The notes beneath the pieces are model-generated. The model searched no databases. It was not told the origin of the DNA and worked only from the letters and a program-made list of their open reading frames with translations. A stretch of DNA of 64,000 bases, taken from NCBI RefSeq assembly GCF_000380185.1, contig NZ_KB904780.1:98994-162993 (forward strand), read 5' to 3'. Of the stretch, positions 56,134 through 63,725 are shown piece by piece (the first letter of the stretch is position 1; each line of letters starts with the position of its first letter). The DNA comes from Thiofilum flexile DSM 14609. Its GTDB lineage: Bacteria; Pseudomonadota; Gammaproteobacteria; Thiotrichales; Thiotrichaceae. Both the position numbers and the translations under genes were made by a program.

Positions 56134-57060
56134 ATGAAACAATCGTTTACCGCGCCCTCTTTTGAGTGGCGCTGGGTGCATCCACGCTATTGGCTTGCTT
56201 GGCTGGGAATAGCGTTGTTGCTGCCCTTAGCTTACTTACCGTGGCAAGCACGCTGGTCGCTAGGCAAACAACTAGGGCGCATATTGTATCGGTATCAGGC
56301 TAAAAGACGAGCTATTGTCGAGACTAATCTCAAGCATTGTTATCCTCGACTCTCGGAGGCAGAAAGAGCCGCTTGGACGCTGAAGCACCTACAACATTAT
56401 GCCGCTGCACTCTTAGACTACAGTGTGTTATTTTTTCGCTCCCGTGTAACACTCGCTAAACGGATTCGACTTCACCTACCTGAGACGTTTAAGCAAGCCG
56501 TAGCGGAAAATCAACCTATTATCTTACTACTAGGGCATTCAACTTGGCTGGAGTTTGCACCACTCGCCATAGGATTACACTATGCTGCCTATGGTTCTTA
56601 TAAGCCCTTTAGCCAGCCTATTTTTGATTGGCTCATTGCACGGAGTCGGCTAAAAGATGTGGAGTTTGTCATTCCGCGTGAGGCGGGTTTACTAAAACTA
56701 GTACGTTCCTTAAAACCCGGCTTGATACTCATTTTCTTACCAGATGAGGATTTAGGATTAAAAGCCTCGGTCATAGTCCCGTTTATGGGACAAGACAAAG
56801 CCACACTGACAACACCTGCCCGCATTGCCGAATTAGGCAAAGCTACTGCTTTTGTTTCCTTAGCTTTTTTTGATGAAACCACCGGGCAATACCATATTAA
56901 TATCAGTGAGGCTCTCGCTCCTTATCCCTTAGGGGGTGAAGCAGCCGATGCTACGCTAATGAATCAAGCACTAGAGCAATTAATCGCCTTACATCCCGAA
57001 CAGTATTTATGGCTTATGAAACTATTTAAAACCCAAAGCGATGGCTCTAATATTTATTAG
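56134..57060 (+). CDS. LpxL/LpxM-type lipid A acyltransferase
   Basis: A 308-residue inner-membrane acyltransferase of the HtrB/MsbB family that adds a secondary acyl chain to Kdo-lipid A or its precursor. A membrane helix near residues 18-37 is followed by LGHSTWLEFAPL (HX4E active site), FVIPREAGLLKLVRSLK, FLPDEDLGLKASVIVPFMG and the end motif HPEQYLWLMKLFKT. Which acyl position it serves is not clear. It ends 23 bases before the convergent sctJ. Confidence 0.9.
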   Translation: MKQSFTAPSFEWRWVHPRYWLAWLGIALLLPLAYLPWQARWSLGKQLGRILYRYQAKRRAIVETNLKHCYPRLSEAERAAWTLKHLQHYAAALLDYSVLFFRSRVTLAKRIRLHLPETFKQAVAENQPIILLLGHSTWLEFAPLAIGLHYAAYGSYKPFSQPIFDWLIARSRLKDVEFVIPREAGLLKLVRSLKPGLILIFLPDEDLGLKASVIVPFMGQDKATLTTPARIAELGKATAFVSLAFFDETTGQYHINISEALAPYPLGGEAADATLMNQALEQLIALHPEQYLWLMKLFKTQSDGSNIY

Positions 57061-57083
57061 AGCCTCTGGCTGGTTGACGGTAT

Positions 57084-57698
57084 TTATTTCGACGTATTAG
57101 GTAATTGAGCTGGAACCATAACGACTGAAACCTTATCATAGCTTAAACCTTGGATACTTTTTTCCACAATTAGCTTAATTTCAGACTTCATACTTTCCAG
57201 CTCAAAGGAAGGATGATACTTAATAAATACCGAGGCTGATGAAGGTGTAACCGGATTATTATTAGTCACCGTGGCATCCTCAGGCAATACCACATGCACC
57301 CGCGCGACTAGGACACCGTCAATTTGAGATAAGGTTTCCTGTACACTTTGCGATAAAGCATAAATATAACGCGCACGCTCTTCTAAAGGTGAAGAAATAA
57401 GACCATCTTTCTTAAACAGCTCCTGCATTGAGGCTACCTTTTCACGCGGATAACCATGTTCTCTCAATAAAGCGACTGCTTGAGGAATCTTAGAGTCATC
57501 CACATTCAGGGTATAGGTTCCATTTTTAAGATCAGCAATCTTTTCAGCGCCGATATCATTTTCTAATAGAATAGCCATCATATTATTAGCATCAATCTCA
57601 TTAAGCTGGCTGTGTAACTGTACTTTACAGCCAGCTAATAAGAAAATACTCAATAATAAAGCGAGCTTGGTTTTTAGTCTTATTGTTATAATATTCAT
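57084..57698 (-). CDS. sctJ: Type III secretion inner-membrane ring lipoprotein SctJ (YscJ/EscJ family)
   Basis: A 204-residue lipoprotein (lipobox LLAGC, Cys24) with the two SctJ ring domains: LNEIDANNMMAILLENDIGAEKI and the segment EERARYIYALSQSVQETLSQIDGVLVARVHVVLPE, which is the strongest family signature. With SctD it builds the inner-membrane ring of the injectisome. It ends at VMVPAQLPNTSK with no C-terminal membrane helix, so it resembles EscJ more than YscJ in length. Last gene of the T3SS block here. The stop is 23 bases from a convergent housekeeping gene, so sctK, sctL and the export apparatus do not follow. Confidence 0.93.
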   Translation of the reverse strand: MNIITIRLKTKLALLLSIFLLAGCKVQLHSQLNEIDANNMMAILLENDIGAEKIADLKNGTYTLNVDDSKIPQAVALLREHGYPREKVASMQELFKKDGLISSPLEERARYIYALSQSVQETLSQIDGVLVARVHVVLPEDATVTNNNPVTPSSASVFIKYHPSFELESMKSEIKLIVEKSIQGLSYDKVSVVMVPAQLPNTSK

Positions 57699-57719
57699 TT
57701 GACACCTAAAGTATTAATA

Positions 57720-58292
57720 TCAGCCACTCGCTCTAAATAAGGTTTTGAAGCCTTGTGCTACTTGGTTTACCATCGCAGAGGCTAAATTAATCGTCGTTGA
57801 CCACATTTGGGCATTAAATGTCCAAGCGGTAGTATCTTTCTGATAATTAAGCGCGGCCTCTTGGGTTTTGTGCATATCCTGTAGAGCTGTTTGATAGTTA
57901 TCAGTCTCTGTTGTATTGACAGAACCTACATCGGGATAAGTACGTACCGAAGAATCACTACCTTGCACCCCAGCATCACTCAGATAACTACTAAACTGTG
58001 GACGATCTTTCAGTTGATTTAACAAACTGGAATAGGAGTCGTCCATATTAGCTAGTTTATTAATGACCATGTCCTTAAGCGAGGTCGACTCAACACCTGT
58101 GTTAGGCTCTACTACTTGGAGTACAGCCTGATCATTGGTATTACTCTTTATAGAGGACAAATCCAATTGACCACTCATAAGGTCATCAAAACGCATCACA
58201 TCTTGTGACTGTGGTGGTGGTAATGTTTGTGTTGCAGGAGCACCCACACCACTAAGGGGGGGCGTGCTCATTAATACACTGGATTCAATCAT
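57720..58292 (-). CDS. sctI: Probable type III secretion inner-rod protein SctI
   Basis: A 190-residue protein. The N-terminal two thirds are variable (Ser, Pro, Gln-rich). The last 60 residues have the SctI/YscI C-terminal pattern: DNYQTALQDMHKTQEAALNYQ and a final amphipathic helix NLASAMVNQVAQGFKTLF. Location between sctG and sctJ is where yscI lies (yscH is missing). Its C-terminal block aligns without gaps to the small protein at 59104 (D-x-Y-x-x-AL-x-DM), as expected for rod and needle subunits that share a fold. AGAGGAG lies nine bases before ATG 58292. Confidence 0.7.
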   Translation of the reverse strand: MIESSVLMSTPPLSGVGAPATQTLPPPQSQDVMRFDDLMSGQLDLSSIKSNTNDQAVLQVVEPNTGVESTSLKDMVINKLANMDDSYSSLLNQLKDRPQFSSYLSDAGVQGSDSSVRTYPDVGSVNTTETDNYQTALQDMHKTQEAALNYQKDTTAWTFNAQMWSTTINLASAMVNQVAQGFKTLFRASG

Positions 58293-58315
58293 GGAGTAAT
58301 ACTCCTCTACTATTA

Positions 58316-58681
58316 CTATTGGTTGAGATAAGCATTAGCAATACTTTGTTCATCTGCATTACCATGAGCAGATACCTCCCTAAATAGTTGCTGTGCTTCA
58401 CTTTGTTGTCCAATCTGATTTAAGGCAATACCTAAGAAGCATTTAGCGCTCATGTGATTAGGCTCATTGACTAAAATCTGATTACGTAAAATATCAATAG
58501 CCGTATCATATTCACCTGAATAAATACGAGTAATCGCCAAGCCCATTTTAATTGGTGTTTGCTCACGTCCTACTGCATCTACACCATCCATGATAACTTT
58601 CGCTCGTTGAATATCCCCTTTAAAACAAGCCATATAACCAATTTCAGAAAGTAATTGCAGTAATTCAGTTGTTGCTTTCAT
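58316..58681 (-). CDS. sctG: TPR-type needle chaperone SctG (YscG-like)
   Basis: A 121-residue all-helical protein with three tetratricopeptide-like units (for example YSGEYDTAIDILRNQILVNEPNHMSAKCFLGIALNQIG, residues about 54-90). YscG has the same size and fold and, with YscE, keeps the needle subunit soluble before export. Gene order supports this: it follows sctE-sctF and precedes sctI-sctJ. A 420-base gap with a hairpin separates it from sctF, unusual for this operon. Confidence 0.7.
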   Translation of the reverse strand: MKATTELLQLLSEIGYMACFKGDIQRAKVIMDGVDAVGREQTPIKMGLAITRIYSGEYDTAIDILRNQILVNEPNHMSAKCFLGIALNQIGQQSEAQQLFREVSAHGNADEQSIANAYLNQ

Positions 58682-59103
58682 TTTTTTACTTCATATTTAA
58701 GATTATAAATAATGCTACTCATTATATCACAAAAAATAATAACCTAGTTTCTTTCAATACTGCTGTAAGTATATTTTTGAATATTCAAATTAATACCTCT
58801 ACCGCTAAGATCATCCAGAAATATAAGCTACTTTTTGTTAAGTATTTATTTTGTAGCGACATTCAGCTAACAATCAGCTAATTTAATAATTTTACCTAAA
58901 ATCCTTTATAACATCACAAGCAAATGGATAAAAGGCTACTTGGATCAAGTGGTACTTAAAAACTCGCTGACTAAACAAAAAACTTATTAATATTTATATA
59001 TAGTAAACTTTAAAGCTCATGGCAAATTTTATCTAAACTTATAGCCATCAACTAACAGACTAATACTATGGCGTATAAAACGCCATAGTATTTTCAGAAG
59101 CTA
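58682..59103. other. 422-bp AT-rich gap inside the T3SS block
   Basis: Between sctF and sctG there is AT-rich DNA with no frame I can support on either strand and no recognised repeat. It contains the strong hairpin listed next. A second promoter for sctGIJ may lie here; it could also be the scar of a lost gene. Confidence 0.45.
59062..59095 (-). terminator. 13-bp hairpin just after sctF (attenuator or terminator)
   Basis: AATACTATGGCGT (59062-59074) pairs perfectly with ACGCCATAGTATT (59080-59092), with a five-base loop, about ten bases past the sctF stop codon. In the operon direction no U-tract follows (AGTCTG); on the other strand TTTT does. It is well placed to cut or slow transcription after the needle gene, or to protect the 3' end of an sctCDEF message. 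Confidence 0.65.
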
Positions 59104-59328
59104 TTATTGACTTAAGCTACGGATTTGCTGAGCAATCGCATTGTGAATTTTATCTTTCATAGCAGATTGCATAGAAATCATATCACTTTTTGCAGTAAAG
59201 TCAGCATTCATTTGCGTCATTGCTGCTTGGCTCTTTAAGCTATTCGCTTGTTGAGTTTTCATATCCGCCAAAGCAGATGCATATGGATCAGTAGCAGCAG
59301 TGCTAGATGAAACAGCTAAATCAGACAT
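59104..59328 (-). CDS. sctF: Probable type III secretion needle subunit SctF
   Basis: A 74-residue helical protein of needle-subunit size, without Cys, Trp or signal peptide. It lies exactly at the yscF position, between the YscE-like chaperone and the YscG-like chaperone. Residues 13-35 (DPYASALADMKTQQANSLKS within them) align without gaps to the C-terminal block of the SctI candidate. The sequence is far from YscF or PrgI, and the usual P-(S/D)-(D/N)-P turn is not evident, so the call rests on place, size and the rod/needle resemblance. A good AGGAG precedes ATG 59328. The strong ribosome-binding site fits a subunit needed in large numbers. Confidence 0.62.
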   Translation of the reverse strand: MSDLAVSSSTAATDPYASALADMKTQQANSLKSQAAMTQMNADFTAKSDMISMQSAMKDKIHNAIAQQIRSLSQ

Positions 59329-59432
59329 TCAATTATCTCCTTATTAATTTATCAAAATACCTGTAGCTATTATTATAACTACTAGGTCTATTAGCGCTAT
59401 TCAATAGGCTAACTTTTATTGCAAGATTGAGG

Positions 59433-59642
59433 TTAACGTTGTCCCCAAACCTGTTCGACCACTTCAGAACTTGCCTCAATCGCTCGAAGCAATTTATCCA
59501 GTTTATTATATTCAACTGGATCAACACCTTGGTTGATTTCCATGCGTATTTGAGAAGATGCTTGGTGAAACTTCTCTAATAACTCATTCTTATAAACACC
59601 TGAAACATCATTTTTTAAACTTTCTTCTATTTGTAATGGCAT
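59433..59642 (-). CDS. sctE: Type III secretion needle chaperone SctE (YscE/EscE family)
   Basis: A 69-residue helical-hairpin protein. The pattern QIRMEINQGVDPVEYNKL...AIEASSEVVEQVWG matches YscE, where a helix, a G-x-D-x-x-x-Y turn and a second helix with ALESAIAII are conserved. YscE binds the needle subunit with YscG. It starts 2 bases after sctD ends and is followed by sctF. AGAGGAAA precedes the ATG. Confidence 0.78.
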   Translation of the reverse strand: MPLQIEESLKNDVSGVYKNELLEKFHQASSQIRMEINQGVDPVEYNKLDKLLRAIEASSEVVEQVWGQR

Positions 59643-59644
59643 TG

Positions 59645-60973
59645 TTATTTTTCCTCTAGACCATAATAAATTGGAATATCAACACCTTTATTAGTGAGTA
59701 GTATATAGTCGGGCTTAATGTCTTTGATAAAATAACTATTACCTAAACTTGAACCCACCATATACTTTTTTCCATCCTTAGAGACTAAAAAAGGTACATC
59801 ACCGACACTTACACTACGTATTGCTAACTTAATCCGATCTCGTGCATCATATAAGTTCTCCACAATGCTGGGGCCTTCACCGTAAGTCGCGATAAATTCA
59901 GCGTATAGATCCTTCCAACGTTTAATTTCTGTATTAGTTAACTCTCCGCTTACTGTAATCTTTCCTTGATTGATTGCCACGCGAATACGGTCTGAAAGGC
60001 CATTTTTTTCGATGAACTGTTGCAAAGCCTCCAAACGCTTGAGCAAAGTTTGCAGCTCAGACTCATCAATCTGCTTAATACCTACCACGTCTGCTAATAT
60101 GCTAGCTTTGACGCGTTCCCAATCCTGACTATTGCTGACAAATCCAAACGCTGACACCATGCCCGGCTCAGCCTTAGGCTTAAAATGAATGCCTTTTTCG
60201 CCTAAAGTATTGGCAATCATTGAGGCACTATCAGCCAGTTCACTATTAATCCAAATGCGATGGGTGACATTTTTACCCATGCGCATGACCTGATTGACAA
60301 TATCATTACGTTCCGCTGTATTCTTAGCGTAGCCCGTAACCACAATATTATTCGGAGATCTTTCCACAACCGTTAAAGTTGGGTTATTTAAATTATTAAT
60401 TAGCTGCTTAGTATCATCAATAGGTGTTGATTTAATACCTAGCTTCTCAGACATTGAAATTAAATTGGGTAAAAAATAAAGTAAATTAGCCACTAATAGG
60501 AGTAATAGTCCTAACCACAAATAACTTTTATTACTTAAAAAACCTTTTTTTGTTTTATTTTTTCCTATTGTACTATTCGCCTTTGCGGAGCCTGATAGCT
60601 TTTGAGCTTGAGCCGATTGATCCCTACGTATTCGTGCATTAGCTACCTTGGCCTCTGACTCAGACATACGAGGATCAGCGATAAAAAAATCTACATCACC
60701 CACCGTAACAATCTGATAAGGATTAATTTTTATCTCATGCGCACTAACATCTTGCCCATCTACTAATACGGGTAAGGCTAAGGGCTTAAGTATAATCGTA
60801 TCGTTAGTAATATCGATATTAACGTGCTGCTCAGCGATATTTTCATCATGCAAGATAATATCGCAAGCCATTGAGCGCCCAATAGTTAATGTACCGGTTT
60901 TTAAGCGCACTATTGCCCCTGCATTAGCTCCGCTTAAAACTTTCAATAAATACACAGTATGCTGAACACTCAT
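59645..60973 (-). CDS. sctD: Type III secretion inner-membrane ring protein SctD (YscD family)
   Basis: About 442 residues. A cytoplasmic FHA domain (GTLTIGRSMACDIIL, AEQHVNI; residues about 10-95) is followed by a basic linker (IGKNKTKKGFLSNK), one membrane helix near residues 150-170, and a large periplasmic part with BON-like ring modules (TLTVVERSPNNIVVTGYAKN; VAINQGKITVSGELTNTEI). SctD makes the inner-membrane ring with SctJ and contacts the secretin. I chose ATG 60973 (MSVQHTVYLL); the frame can start at a TTG at 60991. Confidence 0.93.
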   Translation of the reverse strand: MSVQHTVYLLKVLSGANAGAIVRLKTGTLTIGRSMACDIILHDENIAEQHVNIDITNDTIILKPLALPVLVDGQDVSAHEIKINPYQIVTVGDVDFFIADPRMSESEAKVANARIRRDQSAQAQKLSGSAKANSTIGKNKTKKGFLSNKSYLWLGLLLLLVANLLYFLPNLISMSEKLGIKSTPIDDTKQLINNLNNPTLTVVERSPNNIVVTGYAKNTAERNDIVNQVMRMGKNVTHRIWINSELADSASMIANTLGEKGIHFKPKAEPGMVSAFGFVSNSQDWERVKASILADVVGIKQIDESELQTLLKRLEALQQFIEKNGLSDRIRVAINQGKITVSGELTNTEIKRWKDLYAEFIATYGEGPSIVENLYDARDRIKLAIRSVSVGDVPFLVSKDGKKYMVGSSLGNSYFIKDIKPDYILLTNKGVDIPIYYGLEEK

Positions 60974-61017
60974 AATATAATTTAAACTCAAGTGATTTTA
61001 TTATTTAATATTTGCCA

Positions 61018-61668
61018 CTATTTTTTGCCAGGAACCACGTCTAATACTACCACACCTGGATATTTTTCATTAACCTTCACATCCCAATTACCACTAGGTG
61101 GTCGATCAGAACTATAATGCACCTTACCATTGGCATCCTTCCATTTATAAATACGCTTTTCTTTGGAGGCTTGTGAATCCATTAATTTTGCATTATCAAT
61201 CACGGTACTAATGAGACGATCTGGCCCGGTTAATTTAATAAGATTGTCTACCTCAGATACTTCCCATTTAAACTTATCATCATAAATATCCAAGCGCTTT
61301 AAGGCATCAATAAACTCATGCGGTGTTAAAGACTGTAAACTTACAGAACCCGTTTTAACTTCATCTTCTTTGTAAACATAAAGTGTTTCTTTATCGTAAT
61401 ACCAAATGAGTCCTTGGGTTTTTGCGACTTCATCAAAAATCGATTTTACTGAACGACTCTTGAAGTGGGCACTGATGACTTGTTTGATCTGTGGGCTTAC
61501 TACAATAGGCGTTTTTTCATTAGCGGCTAAAGTAGTCAGCATGTCGGCTAAGGGTTCTTGATCTGAAAAATGCGAATAGGGCCGATCTCCCCACGGTAGA
61601 GATGCTGTATGACCAAGGGGTATCATCATCCAACTGATTAAAAATATAAGGAGTTTGGCGCGTAACAT
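61018..61668 (-). CDS. Truncated SctC-like protein: secretin N0/N1 domains joined to a DUF4124-like tail
   Basis: A 216-residue exported protein. The signal peptide ends near HTA (residue 22). The mature start SLPWGDRPYSHFSDQEPLADML and the segment SIFDEVAKTQGLIWYYDKETLYVYK are typical of the N0 domain of SctC/YscC, and residues about 110-165 match N1. The chain then does not continue into the N3 and secretin pore domains. Instead residues 172-190 (KRIYKWKDANGKVHYSSDRP) read as a DUF4124-type motif, followed by 26 residues and a stop. So it has the part of SctC that docks on SctD but no outer-membrane channel. First gene of the minus-strand block. I chose ATG 61668 because the signal peptide starts there; the frame runs to 61731. 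Confidence 0.8.
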   Translation of the reverse strand: MLRAKLLIFLISWMMIPLGHTASLPWGDRPYSHFSDQEPLADMLTTLAANEKTPIVVSPQIKQVISAHFKSRSVKSIFDEVAKTQGLIWYYDKETLYVYKEDEVKTGSVSLQSLTPHEFIDALKRLDIYDDKFKWEVSEVDNLIKLTGPDRLISTVIDNAKLMDSQASKEKRIYKWKDANGKVHYSSDRPPSGNWDVKVNEKYPGVVVLDVVPGKK

Positions 61669-61999
61669 GCTAAGTATTCTCAGATAAAATTTATATTTTC
61701 TAGCAAAATGTTTTAGGTAGTGTGACACCAACCAGATTAACAGACCAAGTACCGCAAGATAGACGTTAAAAAAATAGGTATGGAAGGAACAGCACGACTC
61801 ACCACCCTCGCACGCTAATCATGATACAAATTACTGGCCTATAACAGATTGTCCGCTGCTTACTCCCTATCATCGTCACGCTATATACCTACGAGCCAAG
61901 TAACTCACATGCTAGGTAATATATTAGTAAACACAAAAGGCGCAATACCTTAACTTAAGGGAAGTAAGTGTTTGACCAGGCTCAAAGGAGATAATAACT
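61669..61999. other. Divergent intergenic region between the SctC-like and Tgl-like genes
   Basis: This 330-base region separates the T3SS operon from the Tgl-like gene and should hold promoters for both. The right half (61841-61999) is conserved in the second copy (63564-63725), while the left half is missing there, so the conserved half is probably what the Tgl-like genes need. Confidence 0.6.
61883..61999 (+). promoter_or_regulatory. Conserved upstream block of the Tgl-like gene, copy 1
   Basis: TATACCTACGAGCCAAGTAA begins a stretch conserved at 63606-63725; the first 50 bases differ by two substitutions and one inserted base. It holds an AT-rich TAATATATTAG that could be a -10 region, and ends with AAAGGAGATAATAACT before the ATG. 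It does not match the HrpL, PIP or ExsA boxes I know. Confidence 0.55.
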
Positions 62000-63202
62000 A
62001 TGTCAGCGGTTCAAAGTTCAATTAGTACACCGTTAAGAACAACTACAACAACACCTACTAGTATGGGTACTATTGGCAATCAGAACCTGTATAACAACCC
62101 CAGCTCTTTACAGCCACTGTATTTAATTGCTCAGTTATTACAACAAATTCAAAGCCAACAAACACCCACACCTATTCCGGTGCCAACCTCTGCACCAGCT
62201 ACTCTTACCACTTCAGAGCGCAATATTCTCAATAGTTTATTTGCGACTAATGACAATGGCACAGTAGACGCCACCATTACTGTCTTAGAAGGTGGTGTAG
62301 CAGATAACCGTCTAAGCGCGGGTGATATCGTTGTAGTCAGTGATGCGGCGGGCAATCAATTAGGCAGTAAACAACTCACGGCTCAAGATATGAGTGAGAT
62401 TCGCTTCCGTGAAAATATGGTTGCCACGACTGGATCTATAAAATCAGGTTGGGGTCTTACAGATAACCTTGTAAAAATAGCGGGCGGTACATTAGCACGC
62501 CCAGAAACTCGTACCTATACAGATCCTATTAATGGCTCTACAGGTACAGAGCGTGTGTTAGAACGCAATAAATTCTGGGAGGTGGTAGAACGGGGCAGCC
62601 GTCGTTACATGGTTATGCGTAGTACCGATAATAACGGCAGGGCGCTTAGACCCTCTGATGCAATCAATCACATCTTTAGCAATCGTGGCTCTTATCTCTT
62701 TGATTGCGCAACACCGATGACTGTGCTCAATCTTAAAGCCACGCTGGATACCATTGGGGCAGATGCCTTTGATCGTAATACTCAAGGTAAGTTAACTATT
62801 TCTGCATGGTATGACCCTTTTGATAACTATCATTCTGATGGTGGTTATATTTTCCGATTACGCAAAGCTAATGCGGGTGAAATTGTTGTGAATGGTCATG
62901 CTAATCTAGCGGGTGAAACGGCACGTTTCGACACTAATCAAGGTGATCGTTTTATAGTAGGTAATATCTACTACTTTGATAAACCGGGCGATACTAGCTC
63001 TTTGTTTCAAGGTTGGAATGCGGTCTACCTAGGGCAGACTACAGAGGGTAGCCATCGGTTCTGGTCGTCTAGTATTGGTGAGGTGGCAGTTAAATTTAGA
63101 GCGGATGGTTCTTGGGTTCCTGCTGGCGGTACCTATAGCGATTACTACCTAGGTGCAGCCGTCGCCGATCCTAACCTACCTCGTTTACAAAATTGGGCCT
63201 GA
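62000..63202 (+). CDS. Tgl-like (protein-glutamine gamma-glutamyltransferase fold) protein, candidate type III substrate
   Basis: A 400-residue protein without Sec signal. Residues 1-70 are Ser/Thr/Pro/Gln-rich, as in type III secretion signals, and include NQNLYNNPSSLQPLYLIAQL. Residues about 190-375 resemble the Bacillus spore-coat transglutaminase Tgl: FWEVVERGSRRYMVMR, then a helix, then YLFDCATPMTVLNLKATLDT (Tgl has FECATA...LIDTIGEDKF; here DTIGADAF), and GNIYYFDKPGD...FQGWNAVYLG (Tgl LYFKNPE...RGENVILLG). Cys236 sits at the nucleophile position. The neighbouring acid (Glu115 in Tgl) is Asp235 and the catalytic Glu187 position is Trp339, so activity may be changed (transamidase, deamidase, protease or none). 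Divergent from the T3SS block and duplicated downstream. Confidence 0.7.
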   Translation: MSAVQSSISTPLRTTTTTPTSMGTIGNQNLYNNPSSLQPLYLIAQLLQQIQSQQTPTPIPVPTSAPATLTTSERNILNSLFATNDNGTVDATITVLEGGVADNRLSAGDIVVVSDAAGNQLGSKQLTAQDMSEIRFRENMVATTGSIKSGWGLTDNLVKIAGGTLARPETRTYTDPINGSTGTERVLERNKFWEVVERGSRRYMVMRSTDNNGRALRPSDAINHIFSNRGSYLFDCATPMTVLNLKATLDTIGADAFDRNTQGKLTISAWYDPFDNYHSDGGYIFRLRKANAGEIVVNGHANLAGETARFDTNQGDRFIVGNIYYFDKPGDTSSLFQGWNAVYLGQTTEGSHRFWSSSIGEVAVKFRADGSWVPAGGTYSDYYLGAAVADPNLPRLQNWA

Positions 63203-63232
63203 ACTAACTTTAGTACGGTTAGTGTCACTCAT

Positions 63233-63529
63233 CGTACTAATGAGACGATCTATACCAGTTAATTTACGACTTCAGATACTTCCCCTTTAAACTTATCATC
63301 ATAAATATCTAAACGCTTTAAGGCATCGCGTCGATAAACTAATGCGGTGTTAAAGACTGTCAGTTCACAGAACCCGCTTTAACTTCATCTTCTTTGTGAG
63401 CGTAAAGTGTTTCTTTATCGTAATACCCAATGAGTCCTTGGGGTTTTGCGACTTCATCAAAAATCGATTTGACTGAACGACTCTTGAAGTGGGCACTAGT
63501 GGCTTGCTTGATCTGTAGGCTGACTACAA
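63233..63529 (-). pseudogene. Remnant of a second SctC-like gene
   Basis: The minus strand matches the coding region for about residues 55-155 of the SctC-like protein at 61018-61668. It is disrupted by an 11-base loss near 63258, an inserted five-base stretch near 63330 and other changes, and lacks both ends, so it cannot encode the protein. The signal peptide region is gone. Confidence 0.85.
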
Positions 63530-63605
63530 ATAACGAATAATTTTGGAAAAGATATAGAGATAGATAACAGGTCGTCCGCTAGTTGCTCCCAATCATCTTT
63601 GCTCT

Positions 63606-63725
63606 GTATACCTATGAGCCAAGTAACTCATATGCTAGGTCAATATATTAGTAAACACACACGGCGAGATACCTTATTTCTAGGGAAAGATGGGTATTTG
63701 ACCTGGCTTAAAGGAGATAACAATC
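63606..63725 (+). promoter_or_regulatory. Conserved upstream block of the Tgl-like gene, copy 2
   Basis: Matches 61883-61999, including TATACCTATGAGCCAAGTAA, the AATATATTAGTAAACAC stretch and AAAGGAGATAACAATC before the ATG. The sctC copy beside it has decayed while this block is preserved, which suggests selection on it. Confidence 0.55.

Larger units (their letters stand above)
63203..63725. other. Duplicated segment between the two Tgl-like genes
   Basis: From about 63233 this gap repeats 61203-61506 (inside the SctC-like gene), skips the counterpart of 61507-61840, and then repeats 61841-61999. It is the left part of a tandem duplication whose unit is about 2.03 kb (61203 to 63232). The order of the two parts is kept. 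Confidence 0.85.

Noticed and set aside
58669..58881. Plus-strand frame of 70 codons in the T3SS gap
   Set aside because: AT-rich, no ribosome-binding site, and it starts inside the end of sctG on the other strand. The product is a run of Ile, Asn and Lys typical of chance frames in AT-rich DNA.
61883..61905. Resemblance of TATACCTACGAGCCAAGT to the ends of the 128-bp repeat (TATACCTAC and GAGCCAAAGT)
   Set aside because: The two short matches are in the wrong order and spacing for a deletion product, and no hairpin is formed. Chance similarity is more likely; the block is better explained as the conserved upstream region of the Tgl-like genes.
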